Assembly (NCBI RefSeq): GCF_015751785.1
Contig: NZ_JADOTY010000001.1
Span: 4,960,001-5,024,000 of the forward strand
Length of the DNA: 64,000 bases
Source: Micromonospora vinacea
GTDB taxonomy: Bacteria > Actinomycetota > Actinomycetes > Mycobacteriales > Micromonosporaceae
Reading direction: 5' to 3'
This document shows positions 44,749 through 52,921 of the stretch, one piece after another. The notes beneath the pieces were generated by a model. It was not told where the DNA came from. It was given only the letters and a program-made list of their open reading frames with translations, and did no database searches. Within the stretch, counting starts at the first letter, position 1. The number at the start of each line of letters is the position of its first letter. The position numbers and the translations under genes were made by a program.

Positions 44749-47133
44749 CTACGTCACCCGGCTGTCGGCGTCGTCTTCGAGTCGGGCGTCGGCGGCGGCC
44801 AACCCCTGCGTGTCGGCGACCTCCTCGGCCACCGCCGCCGCGTCGGCCCAGTGCCGCCGCGCGTCGGCCCGGTCGCCCAGCGCGGCGCAGGCGTCACCCA
44901 GGTAGAGCAGGGTGCGCGCCAGCCCGGCGGTCGGCCGGGTCTCCTCGCGCAGCCGGCGGCTCTCGGCCAGCAGCTCGTACGCCGTGCGCGCCTGCCCCGG
45001 GGTGCTGCTCAGCAGCGTCGCCCCGGCGTTGAGCAGCGCCGTCGCCCGGCTCGTCGGGTCGTTCACCGACTCGTACTCGCGCAGCGCGGCCCGCCACGCC
45101 TGGGCGGCGTCCAGGTGCTCACCCAGCGCCGCGTGCACCAGCACCAGGTTGGTCAGCGCCGCCGCGTACCCGCGCGCGTCGCCCACGGATCGGAACGTGT
45201 TGGCCGCCCGCACCAGGTGGTGGTGCGCGGTGTCCGGTTCGCCCCGGGCCAGTTGGGCCGCGCCCAGGCCCAGCTCGGTGAGGGCGTGCCCGGCCCGGTC
45301 GGCGCCGGAGCGGTGTCGGCGCGACATCTCCAGGTGCTCCACCGCGTCGTCGAGCTGCCCCAGGTCGAGCAGGGCCAGGCCGAGGTTCATCCGCGCCTGG
45401 GCGTTGCCCCGCCGCCCCCGCTCGTTGACCGCCAGGGTGAGCGCGGCCGCCGCCCCCTGCGGGTCGTGCCGGCGTCGGCGCAACACCCCCAGCTCGTTGT
45501 GCGCCCACCCCGCGATCTCCGGGCGGTCGTCGGCGGTCGGGGTGGCCAGCACGGTGCGGCAGACCTGCTCCCACTCGTCGAGCCGGTCGGCGTACGCCAG
45601 CCAACCGCACAGCGCCACGGCCAGCCGGAACCACCACCGGCGGACCCGGCGGGGCAGCGTCTCCTTCGCGCCCGCCGGCACCCGCACCACCGCCAGCAGC
45701 AGCTCCTGGTGCAGGTCGAACCAGCCGTACGGGTCGTCGTCCAGCGGCAGCGACCACTCCCGGTCCGGTGGGGAGCCGAGCACCGCCAGGTTGGCCGCGT
45801 GCCGTTCGGCCCTGCGGGCCAGGTGCCGGGTCAACCGGGCCTGCGCGGCGACCCGGGCCCGGGCCGGGTCCGCGTCCCGCAGGTGCAGTCGGGCGCTGCC
45901 GGCCAGCAGGGGACGGATCTCGTACCGGTCGCCGGGCGCGCCGACCACGAACGCCGCGGCGGCCAACCGGTCGAGCAGCGCCGTCACCAGCTCGGGGTGC
46001 CGCCCGGCCAGCGCGGCGATGGTGGGCCGGTCCACCGGGGCGGGGACAAGCGACATCAGCCGGTACAACCGGCGGGCCTGGCGGGGCAACACCCGGTACG
46101 CGATGTCCCGTTCGGTGACCAGACGGGCCACCGGTGAGACGGCGAGCCGCTGGTGCGGTGGCGTCTGCACCGCCCGGCGCAGCGCGTCCAGCACGTCGGA
46201 GTGCCGCCAGCCGTGCTGTGCGGTGCGGTAACCGAGCGCACGGACGGTACGCGGTTGCCGCCCGCACAGGTCGACGATGTCGCGTACCGCTGGGTCGGTG
46301 CGCGGGTCGGCGCGGCGGACCCGGGCGGCGGGCGCGGCCCCGCCCGCCGTGGCGAACAACTCCACCGCCTCGGACGTGCCCGGTTCGGCGATCCAGTGCG
46401 CGACCACACCCTCCAGACCGACCAGCGCCGGACCACCGGCGAGCAGCAGGCGGCACGTGCGCGCGGTGGGCGGCAGCAGCGGCCGGACCTGGTCGGGACG
46501 GTCCACGTTGTCCAGCACCAGCAGGATCTTGCGACCGTCGAGCTGGCCGCGCAGCGCGTCGGCGGCGGCGACGAGCGCGTCCGGACGTCCGGAGGTCGGC
46601 GGGGCGGTGCCCAGGATCCGGGCCAGCGCGGTGAGCACCTGCCGGGCCGAGCGGGGTCGGCCGCGCCGCCGCAGGTCCAGGTAGTACTGCCCGTCCGGGA
46701 AGTCGTTCCGGCACTGGTTCGCGGCCTGCACGGCGCACGCGGAGGTGCCCACGGCGCGTCGGCCCAGGACCGCCACCGCGTGCTCCCGGGCGAGCAGACC
46801 GACCAGCGCGTCGACGTGCTCGTCGCGACCGGTGAACTCCGCCGTGTACGGCAGGTTGGGCGCCCCGGTGGCCGGGGTGGTGAGCACCTCCGTCGGCTCG
46901 GGGCCGACCTCCCGACCGGCCCGGCGGCGGCGCACCTCGTACACCACGTAACCGACGACGCCACCGGAGGCCAGCACGATCGTCACCGGCCCGAGCACGC
47001 TGGCCGCCAGCTCGGAGAGGAGGTTGCCGGCCAGGTTGCTGGCCACGTTGGCGAGGATGCTGCCGACCACGCCGGCGATCGCGATCAGCGCGGGCCAGCG
47101 CGAGCCACCGCGCGGACCGCCCGGCCCGGTCAC
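44749..47133 (-). CDS. Membrane-anchored NB-ARC/TPR (STAND-like) protein with degenerate P-loop
   Basis: 794 residues from the GTG at 47133; the same frame runs further upstream but there overlaps the permease gene antiphase. The GTGA overlap (47130-47133) with the permease stop fixes the start. Two N-terminal transmembrane helices (about 13-33 and 45-66), then an NB-ARC-like NTPase module: FTGRDEHVDAL, a P-loop position reading VLGRRAVGTSA (121-131) with no Lys, and an intact Walker B KILLVLDNVD. A winged-helix-like region (about 350-430) is followed by a long TPR array (about 530-790). STAND proteins are signalling switches; loss of the P-loop Lys suggests nucleotide is bound weakly or not at all. 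Confidence 0.85.
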   Translation of the reverse strand: MTGPGGPRGGSRWPALIAIAGVVGSILANVASNLAGNLLSELAASVLGPVTIVLASGGVVGYVVYEVRRRRAGREVGPEPTEVLTTPATGAPNLPYTAEFTGRDEHVDALVGLLAREHAVAVLGRRAVGTSACAVQAANQCRNDFPDGQYYLDLRRRGRPRSARQVLTALARILGTAPPTSGRPDALVAAADALRGQLDGRKILLVLDNVDRPDQVRPLLPPTARTCRLLLAGGPALVGLEGVVAHWIAEPGTSEAVELFATAGGAAPAARVRRADPRTDPAVRDIVDLCGRQPRTVRALGYRTAQHGWRHSDVLDALRRAVQTPPHQRLAVSPVARLVTERDIAYRVLPRQARRLYRLMSLVPAPVDRPTIAALAGRHPELVTALLDRLAAAAFVVGAPGDRYEIRPLLAGSARLHLRDADPARARVAAQARLTRHLARRAERHAANLAVLGSPPDREWSLPLDDDPYGWFDLHQELLLAVVRVPAGAKETLPRRVRRWWFRLAVALCGWLAYADRLDEWEQVCRTVLATPTADDRPEIAGWAHNELGVLRRRRHDPQGAAAALTLAVNERGRRGNAQARMNLGLALLDLGQLDDAVEHLEMSRRHRSGADRAGHALTELGLGAAQLARGEPDTAHHHLVRAANTFRSVGDARGYAAALTNLVLVHAALGEHLDAAQAWRAALREYESVNDPTSRATALLNAGATLLSSTPGQARTAYELLAESRRLREETRPTAGLARTLLYLGDACAALGDRADARRHWADAAAVAEEVADTQGLAAADARLEDDADSRVT

Positions 47134-48896
47134 CGGACGCCCCCGGAGACGAGCCCGGCGACCAGGTGCCGCCGCGACAGGACCACGAGCACCACCGGCA
47201 GCACCGAGGCGAGCACCGAGCTGGCGGCCAGCGCGCCACTGTTGCTCACGAAGCTGCGGGTCTGCTCGGCCAGGAACGGCCCGAGCGGGAAGGACCCCGG
47301 CCCACCGAACAGCCGACCCACCACCAGGTCGTTCCAGACCTGGACGAACTCCAGCACGGAGACCGCTACCACCGCCGACCGGTTGTGCCGGGCCAACCGG
47401 CGCAGGGTGTGCCACCACCGCCGGCCGCCCAGCCGGGCGTCGCGGACCTGCTCGACCGGCAGGTCGGCAAACGCGTTGCGCAGCACCAGCACCGCGAACG
47501 GCACGCCCAGCGCGATGTGCACCAGGGCCAGGCCCTGAGCCGTGCCGGAGGAGAGCACCAGGCCCAGCACCTCGTTGACCGGCCCGGCGATGACCTGGAT
47601 CGGCACGACGCTGGCGGCCAGCAGCAGCAGACCGGTGGCCTGCGCGGCCGGCCCGGTCAACCACGCCAACGGGTACGCGGCCAGCAGCGCGACCACCAGC
47701 ACCGTGGCGGTCACCGCGGTCGCCAGCAGCAGGGTGAAGCCCAGCGTGCGCCACAGCTCCGTGCCGGTGACCAGGTTGCGGTAGGACTCGCCGTTTGGCG
47801 GCGCCGACCACCAGCCGCGCGCGGCGGCGTCCACCCGGCCGTGCGCCGACGTGGCGACCAGCACCGCCAGCGGCACCAGCCAGGCGATCGCGGCACCCGC
47901 CGCCAGCAGCCGGAACACCCGCCGGGGCGGGGCGACCGGAGCGGGCTCCGGTGCCGCCTCGACCGGCGGTGGAGGCCAGGCCTGCCGGACGAAGAGCGCG
48001 GCCACCATGATCCCGCCGATCACCGCCACGAGCCACACCACGCCGAGCGCGGCGCCGTCGCCGGTGGTGGTGCCCCCGGAGGTCTGCCAGATCCGCAGCG
48101 CCAGCACCGAGGCCTCGTCGCGGACCGAGCCGGGGGTCATCACCAGGATCAGGTCGAACGTGCGGCTGGTGCCGACGGCGACCAACGCGAAGACCACAGC
48201 GGTCGTCCGCAGCAGCAGCGGCCGCCACTGCGCGTCCCACAGCACATGGCGACGCTTGCCGCCGTAGGCGCGGACCGCGTCAGCGAGGCTCGGTGGCACC
48301 GCGTCCAGCGCGGACCGGAAGACCAGCACCGCCAACCCGACCCAGGCCCAGACGAACGCCGACATCAACGCGACGGTGACCATCCCCGGCCCGAGCAACT
48401 GCGGGGCGTCCTCCACCGAGCGGCCGGCCAGTCGGGTCGCGACCAGGGTGGCCAGCCCTCGGCTCGGGTCCGGGTCGTACATCAGCCGGAAGGTGACCCC
48501 GGTGACGACAAGCGGCAACGCCACCGGCACCAGGAGGATCAGCCGGACCAGGCCGCCCTCCTCGGAGCGGCGGGACGCGGCGGCGAGCAGATAGCCCAGT
48601 GCCGTCACCACCGCCGGCACCAGCAGGGCCCAGAGGACCGTCCGGCCGACCACCGCGCCGGTGCCCGGGGCGGCGAGCGCGGTCCGGAAGTGCGCCGCGC
48701 CGACCCAGCGACCGTCGGTGGTGACACTGGCGTGCATGGTCCGCAGCACCGGCCACAGCACCAACCCGCCGAGCAGCACCGCAGCCGGCAGCAGCAGGGC
48801 CGACGTCGCCCCCACCGCCGGGTAGGCCCGCCCCCGTCGGGCTGGACCGACGTCGTCGAGGACCGCCAGCTCGCCGAGGACCCGCACCTGGCTCAT
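47130..48896 (-). CDS. Fused two-domain sugar-type ABC permease (MalF+MalG-like)
   Basis: 588 residues. Two complete permease halves in one chain: the first (about 30-310) has the EAA loop DAVRAYGGKRRHVLWDAQW, the second (about 325-588) has EQVRDARLGGRRWWHTLRRL; each is about six helices, joined by a Pro-rich linker (VEAAPEPAPVAPPRR). In the sugar importer family these halves are normally separate proteins. The first conserved Gly position of each EAA loop is retained, so contact with an ATPase subunit is possible. Start and stop both overlap neighbours by 4 bp. Confidence 0.88.
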   Translation of the reverse strand: MSQVRVLGELAVLDDVGPARRGRAYPAVGATSALLLPAAVLLGGLVLWPVLRTMHASVTTDGRWVGAAHFRTALAAPGTGAVVGRTVLWALLVPAVVTALGYLLAAASRRSEEGGLVRLILLVPVALPLVVTGVTFRLMYDPDPSRGLATLVATRLAGRSVEDAPQLLGPGMVTVALMSAFVWAWVGLAVLVFRSALDAVPPSLADAVRAYGGKRRHVLWDAQWRPLLLRTTAVVFALVAVGTSRTFDLILVMTPGSVRDEASVLALRIWQTSGGTTTGDGAALGVVWLVAVIGGIMVAALFVRQAWPPPPVEAAPEPAPVAPPRRVFRLLAAGAAIAWLVPLAVLVATSAHGRVDAAARGWWSAPPNGESYRNLVTGTELWRTLGFTLLLATAVTATVLVVALLAAYPLAWLTGPAAQATGLLLLAASVVPIQVIAGPVNEVLGLVLSSGTAQGLALVHIALGVPFAVLVLRNAFADLPVEQVRDARLGGRRWWHTLRRLARHNRSAVVAVSVLEFVQVWNDLVVGRLFGGPGSFPLGPFLAEQTRSFVSNSGALAASSVLASVLPVVLVVLSRRHLVAGLVSGGVR

Positions 48897-50170
48897 CGGC
48901 CGCCCCCCGCGCTACGCGCCGCGGCGGCGAGCAGGCCGGTGGCCCGGCGGATCGCCTCGCTGGCGCGGACCCCGTCGGTGACGTCGGCGAAGAAGCCCTG
49001 CATGATCCGCCAGATGCCCACCCCGTCCGAGCCGGTGAACGCGCCCGGCAACTGGTCGGAGAGGTCGAAACGCAGGGTGCCGGGCGTTCGCATCTCCGCG
49101 GCGAGCCCCTGCCCGACGCGGTCCCGGTAGCTGCCGATCGCGACGTTCGTGTTGGGCGAGAGGTAGCCGCCGGCGCGCAGCCACGGCTGGAACGAGTCGA
49201 CCCGGGTGAGCCACTCGACCAGCTCGACCCCGCCCTGGGCGTCGGTGAACGCCACGGCCGCGTCCCCACCGACGATCAGTGGGCCGCCGCCCGGCTGGGC
49301 GCCCGGGAACCGGAACGTGACAGGCGCCTCCGGGCCGCGCTGGAACGGGTCGGCGACGTCGGCGGTGAAGTCGGCCCCGACGAGCATCACCGCCCGCTTC
49401 GTGTGCACCACCTGGATCACCGACTCCTCGTACTGGGTGAGCAGGGCGCGACGGCCACCGCCGACGAACGCCCCGTTGATGCTCCAGAGCCCAGCGAGCC
49501 GGTCCAGCGCCTCGCGCACCGGCCCGCCCTGCCAGTCGGCGTCCGGTCGGGCCAGGGCGTTGTAGCTCTCGGGTGCCACGTCGGCCAGGACGTTCTCGAA
49601 CCAGTCGGTGAGCACCCAACCGTCCGCGGCCCCGATGGCCAGGGGCGCAGGCCCGCCGTCGCGCCGGGCGAGCGCGCCGAGCTCCTGGGTCCGCCGGACC
49701 AGCGCGTCCCAGTTGGCCGGCTGCACGGGCAACATGGAGGGCAGGTGCCAGACCAGCGACTTGTGCGCCGCCTTGACCCAGACGCCGTAGCGCTGGCCCT
49801 CGGCCGTCAGCAGCTCGCCCAACCCGGCGGGTACGGCGTACTCGGTGGACGCGAGCACCGGGCTCAGCCAGCCGCGCTGGGCGTACTCGGTGACCAGGCC
49901 GGGGCGCGGCAGGATCGCCACGTCCGGGCTGGTGCCGGCGAGGTGTCGGGCGCGCAGGAACGCGTCGATGTCGTTGCCGGCGCTGACCACCTGCACCGGG
50001 GCGGGGTAGCCGGCGACGACCTCGCGGAACCGGTCCAGTTCGCTGGTGCTCCAGACCACCGCGACCTGCACCGACCGGGTTCCGCCGGAGCAGCCGGCGG
50101 CCAGCGCGGTGGAGCCCGCGGCGGCGGCGCGCAGCAGCGTACGACGGCTCACTCCGGCGGGCGGCCTCAT
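48893..50170 (-). CDS. Tat-exported extracellular solute-binding lipoprotein
   Basis: 425 residues. Twin-arginine signal (SRRTLLRAAAAGSTALAAGC) with a lipobox Cys at about residue 27, so a lipoprotein on the outer face of the membrane. The mature part is a type-I sugar-binding fold (VQVAVVWSTSELDRFREVV, PDVAILPRPGLVTEYAQRGWL, FQRGPEAPVTFRFPGA), like MalE-type proteins. The ligand is unknown. Overlaps both neighbours by 4 bp, so it is made together with the pseudo-ATPase and the fused permease. Confidence 0.88.
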   Translation of the reverse strand: MRPPAGVSRRTLLRAAAAGSTALAAGCSGGTRSVQVAVVWSTSELDRFREVVAGYPAPVQVVSAGNDIDAFLRARHLAGTSPDVAILPRPGLVTEYAQRGWLSPVLASTEYAVPAGLGELLTAEGQRYGVWVKAAHKSLVWHLPSMLPVQPANWDALVRRTQELGALARRDGGPAPLAIGAADGWVLTDWFENVLADVAPESYNALARPDADWQGGPVREALDRLAGLWSINGAFVGGGRRALLTQYEESVIQVVHTKRAVMLVGADFTADVADPFQRGPEAPVTFRFPGAQPGGGPLIVGGDAAVAFTDAQGGVELVEWLTRVDSFQPWLRAGGYLSPNTNVAIGSYRDRVGQGLAAEMRTPGTLRFDLSDQLPGAFTGSDGVGIWRIMQGFFADVTDGVRASEAIRRATGLLAAAARSAGGGR

Positions 50171-50799
50171 CGGGTCGCCTCGGTCGGCTCGGTGACCAGC
50201 TCGTGCCGCACCGCGATCTCGGCCAGGGTGGCCGGGTCGGCGGTGCAGACCAGCACCGCCACCCCGGGGGCGTCCGGTGGCGAGAGCCGGGGCATCAGGT
50301 CACCGAGGCGGCTGTCGCCCGCCGAACCGGCCGGCAGGTCGACCACCAGCACCTCGGGCAGGCAGGCCGCCGCTCGGGCGAGCGCCACCCGGAACCGCTG
50401 GGCGGCGGAGATCTGGTGCGGAAGCAGGGCGAGGGACAACCCCAACTCGAGCCGGTCGACGACGGTGGCCGTCCAGTCGTTGGCCACCTCGTGCACCCGT
50501 TCACGTTTGCGCTGGCCGTACTCGATGTTGCGCCGCACGGTGAGCTGCGGCAGCAGCGCGCCACCGGCGGGCACGTAGCCGATCTGCCGGCGGGGCGGCG
50601 GCAGGCCGGTGACGTCCCGGTCGCCGACGAGGACGCGACCGGTCACCGGCGGCGCGAGCCCGGCCAGCACCCGGGCCACCGCCGTGCCGAACCGGGGCGG
50701 CGCCACCAGGGCGGCGAGCGTGCCGGCGGGAACGTCGAGGGTCACCGGGCCGGTGCCGGGGACGGCGACCAGTGCGCGTAGCCGTAACGTGACCCTCAC
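50167..50799 (-). CDS. Pseudo-ABC ATPase (MalK-like fold with all catalytic motifs lost)
   Basis: 210 residues from the GTG at 50799; GGAG abuts it, so the start or a leaderless mRNA is not certain. The order of ABC elements is kept: a beta-rich start, the Walker A position VAPPRFGTA (32-40, no GKT), IGYVPAGGALLPQLTVRRNI (73-92) where the Q-loop glutamine is missing, the signature position ISAAQ (130-134) instead of LSGGQ, Walker B VLVVDLP (150-156) with Leu for the catalytic Glu, and VLVCTADP (183-190) where the switch His should be. It should keep the fold but not hydrolyse ATP. First gene of the run; the next three follow with 4-bp overlaps. Confidence 0.85.
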   Translation of the reverse strand: MRVTLRLRALVAVPGTGPVTLDVPAGTLAALVAPPRFGTAVARVLAGLAPPVTGRVLVGDRDVTGLPPPRRQIGYVPAGGALLPQLTVRRNIEYGQRKRERVHEVANDWTATVVDRLELGLSLALLPHQISAAQRFRVALARAAACLPEVLVVDLPAGSAGDSRLGDLMPRLSPPDAPGVAVLVCTADPATLAEIAVRHELVTEPTEATR

Positions 50800-50853
50800 C
50801 TCCGGTGACCATCGATGACCGTCCCAGGGTGGCACACCGTGACGACAATCGAC

Positions 50854-50888
50854 GCCCCCGACTCTTCCACTGTGGAGACGTCGGGGGC
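50854..50888 (-). terminator. Hairpin after the WYL regulator gene
   Basis: Nine-base outer arms (50854-50862 and 50880-50888) with an inner TTCCA/TGGA stem. It begins 4 bases after the regulator stop and separates that gene from the pseudo-ABC operon, which therefore needs its own promoter in about 50800-50850. Confidence 0.55.
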
Positions 50889-50891
50889 TGT

Positions 50892-51869
50892 TCAGGCGGG
50901 GGAGTAGAGCGCGGCGAGCCCGGCCGCCGTGGCGGCCAGCCGTTCGCGCAGCGCCGCCGGGGTCAGCACCTCGACGTCGGCGCCGAGGCGCAGCAGGTCG
51001 CCGTGGGCATGGGTGAGCGACTCGATCGGCAGCACCGCGGTCACCCAACCCCGTGCGTCCGGTGGCCCGGCGCTGGCGTCCATCGCGCTCACCACCGGAT
51101 CGCTGCCGATCTCGCGCAGCCGCTCCCGCCCGGCGGGGGAGAGCCGGACGTGGGCCTCGTCGCGGTGCAGCCGGGCCCGGAACTGCACCACGTGCGCCCG
51201 CCACCAGGACGGCAGGTCGAAGTCGGCGGGGCGGTCGAACTCCTGCGCCAGTGGGGTCAACGCGAGGATCTGGTTGACCCGGTAGGTCTTCGGAGCGCCC
51301 CGGCCGGGCTGGTCGGCCACCACATACCATCGGCCGCCCTTGAGCACCAGGCCGTACGGCTCCAGGACGCGGGTCACCTCACCGTTCCAGCCCCGGTAGC
51401 GCACCTCGACGCGGTGCTGCCGCCAGACCGCCTCGGCCGTGCGGGCCAGCTCGGGGGAGGCGTCGCCGTCGGCGTACCACCCGGGAGTGTCCAGGTGGAA
51501 GCGTTGTTGCAGTCGGGTCGCCCGGTCGCGCAGCGGCGCGGGGAGCGCGGCGTGCAGCTTGAGTTGCAGCGCGGCCACCACGTCGCCGTAGCCCAACTCG
51601 TCGGCCGGGCCGGGCAGCCCGGCCAGGAACAACCGGTCGGCCTCCTCGGCGGTCAGCCCGGTCAGTCGGGTCCGCCACCCGTCGACGAGCTGGTAACCGC
51701 CGGCGTGCCCGGCCTCGCCGTAGAGCGGGATGCCGGCGGCATGCAGCGACTCGACGTCCCGGTAGATGGTGCGGGGAGAGACGGCCAACCGCTCGGCGAG
51801 CTGCGCGGCGGTCAACCGCCCATGCGACTGGAGCAGCAGCAGGACGGAGAGAAGTCGAGAAGCACGCAC
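50892..51869 (-). CDS. WYL-domain transcriptional regulator (YafY type)
   Basis: 325 residues from the GTG at 51869. The N-terminal helix-turn-helix (RLLSVLLLLQSHGRLTAAQLAERLAVSPRTIYRDVESL) is followed by the WYL domain (about 140-215, with GGRWYVVADQPG) and a C-terminal WCX extension. A palindrome lies 5 bases upstream of the start, so it probably represses itself and the divergent unit at 51914. The downstream hairpin separates it from the pseudo-ABC operon. Confidence 0.9.
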   Translation of the reverse strand: MRASRLLSVLLLLQSHGRLTAAQLAERLAVSPRTIYRDVESLHAAGIPLYGEAGHAGGYQLVDGWRTRLTGLTAEEADRLFLAGLPGPADELGYGDVVAALQLKLHAALPAPLRDRATRLQQRFHLDTPGWYADGDASPELARTAEAVWRQHRVEVRYRGWNGEVTRVLEPYGLVLKGGRWYVVADQPGRGAPKTYRVNQILALTPLAQEFDRPADFDLPSWWRAHVVQFRARLHRDEAHVRLSPAGRERLREIGSDPVVSAMDASAGPPDARGWVTAVLPIESLTHAHGDLLRLGADVEVLTPAALRERLAATAAGLAALYSPA

Positions 51870-51874
51870 TTCAC

Positions 51875-51889
51875 TGACACTAGTTGTCA
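51875..51889. promoter_or_regulatory. Operator palindrome at the WYL regulator start
   Basis: TGACA (51875-51879) and TGTCA (51885-51889) around CTAGT. TGACA-N-TGTCA palindromes of this kind are found at YafY/WYL-type genes in actinomycetes. It sits between the divergent starts at 51869 and 51914. Confidence 0.55.
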
Positions 51890-51913
51890 GGGGACCGCTC
51901 GTACCGTCCCGCC

Positions 51914-52393
51914 ATGGCATTTCGCGACAAGGAACTACGAACGCCCGGACCGGTGCTGGTGAACGGCCGGCACCTCAAGCGCTACCACATCGACCAGCCC
52001 GAGCGACCCATCGAACCCGAGGTGGAGAAGGCCGCGTACGAGCAGCTGCCCCTCCTGCTGGTCGACCTCGTCGACGACGGCACCCCGGCCGCCGGGTGGG
52101 TGGTGCTGCACCGGGGCGCGGACACCGGTGCCTACCTGCTGGCGTACACCTGGGTGTGGGACAACGCGGTGGAGGTCCGCGTCGCCGCGGCCGGTCAACC
52201 GGCGCTGGACTGCCCGGACGACGATCCGACAAACTTCGTCGAGGTACGTCGACCCGCCGTCGGCTGCGTCTGGGAGTTGGCGGTGTTGGAGCACGAACGG
52301 GCCGCCTGGGTTCGGCACGTGCTTGCGCCGGACGCTCCCAACCTGCCTGGATATCTGGACGACACGCGAGCGGAAGGGCCGGTGGGCCGCTGA
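51914..52393 (+). CDS. Conserved protein of unknown function
   Basis: 159 residues from the ATG at 51914. Soluble, mixed alpha/beta sequence with no signal peptide. The start (MAFRDKELRTPGPVLVNGRHLKRYHID) and the middle (WVVLHRGADTGAYLLAYTWVWDNAVEVRVAA) look conserved, but I do not recognise a characterised family. The stop shares one base with the start of the next gene (TGATG at 52391-52395). Divergent from the WYL regulator and likely under its control. Confidence 0.75.
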   Translation: MAFRDKELRTPGPVLVNGRHLKRYHIDQPERPIEPEVEKAAYEQLPLLLVDLVDDGTPAAGWVVLHRGADTGAYLLAYTWVWDNAVEVRVAAAGQPALDCPDDDPTNFVEVRRPAVGCVWELAVLEHERAAWVRHVLAPDAPNLPGYLDDTRAEGPVGR

Positions 52394-52848
52394 TGGGCGA
52401 CTTCGACTTCTTTGTGGGCACCTGGAACGTCGTCAACCGGCGGCTGCGCAAGCGGCTGGTCGGCTCCGACGAGTGGGAGGAGTTTCCCGGGGTGTCGGTG
52501 GCACACGGCTTCTTCGCCGGCGGCGGTCACTTCGACGAGATCACCTTCCCGACCAAGGGCTCCGCCGGTGCCACGGTCCGGATCTTCGACCCGGCCCGGC
52601 AGGAGTGGTCGATCTACTGGATGAGCAGCGACACCGGGGTGCTGGGACAGCCGCCGATGGTGGGCCGCTTCGTCGACGGAGTCGGCCGCTTCTACGCCGA
52701 CGACCAGCACGAGGGTCGCCCGGTCCGGTGCCGGTTCATCTGGTCGGGCATCAGCGCGACGACCGCCCGCTGGGAGCAGGCGTTCTCGGTCGACGGCGAG
52801 CAGACCTGGGAGACCAACTGGATCATGACCTTCACCCGGGCGTCCTAG
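52393..52848 (+). CDS. DUF1579/SnoaL-like small conserved protein
   Basis: 151 residues. The sequence starts MGDFDFFVGTWNVVNRRLRKRL and contains repeated beta strands (GATVRIFDPARQEWSIYWMSS; RCRFIWSGISATTARWEQAF) ending ETNWIMTFTR, the pattern of lipocalin- or DUF1579-like barrels with a conserved FxGTW motif. Exact family is a guess. It is translationally coupled to the upstream unknown gene, and both may belong to the WYL regulator's target unit. Confidence 0.7.
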   Translation: MGDFDFFVGTWNVVNRRLRKRLVGSDEWEEFPGVSVAHGFFAGGGHFDEITFPTKGSAGATVRIFDPARQEWSIYWMSSDTGVLGQPPMVGRFVDGVGRFYADDQHEGRPVRCRFIWSGISATTARWEQAFSVDGEQTWETNWIMTFTRAS

Positions 52849-52921
52849 CGCTCTCGCGACAACTGTCGGCCATCCGGAGGCGGTGTTAGGGTCCGATCAC
52901 CGCCCCGGATGGAGGAACGCG

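Noticed and set aside
47134..48240. Long N-terminal extension of the NB-ARC/TPR protein to 1163 residues
   Set aside because: That part is the permease gene read out of phase, is extremely Arg/Gly-rich and has no domain; the GTG at 47133 with a 4-bp overlap fits better.
50800..51330. Longer start for the pseudo-ABC ATPase
   Set aside because: The extension runs antiphase through the WYL regulator gene and its terminator and has no protein likeness.
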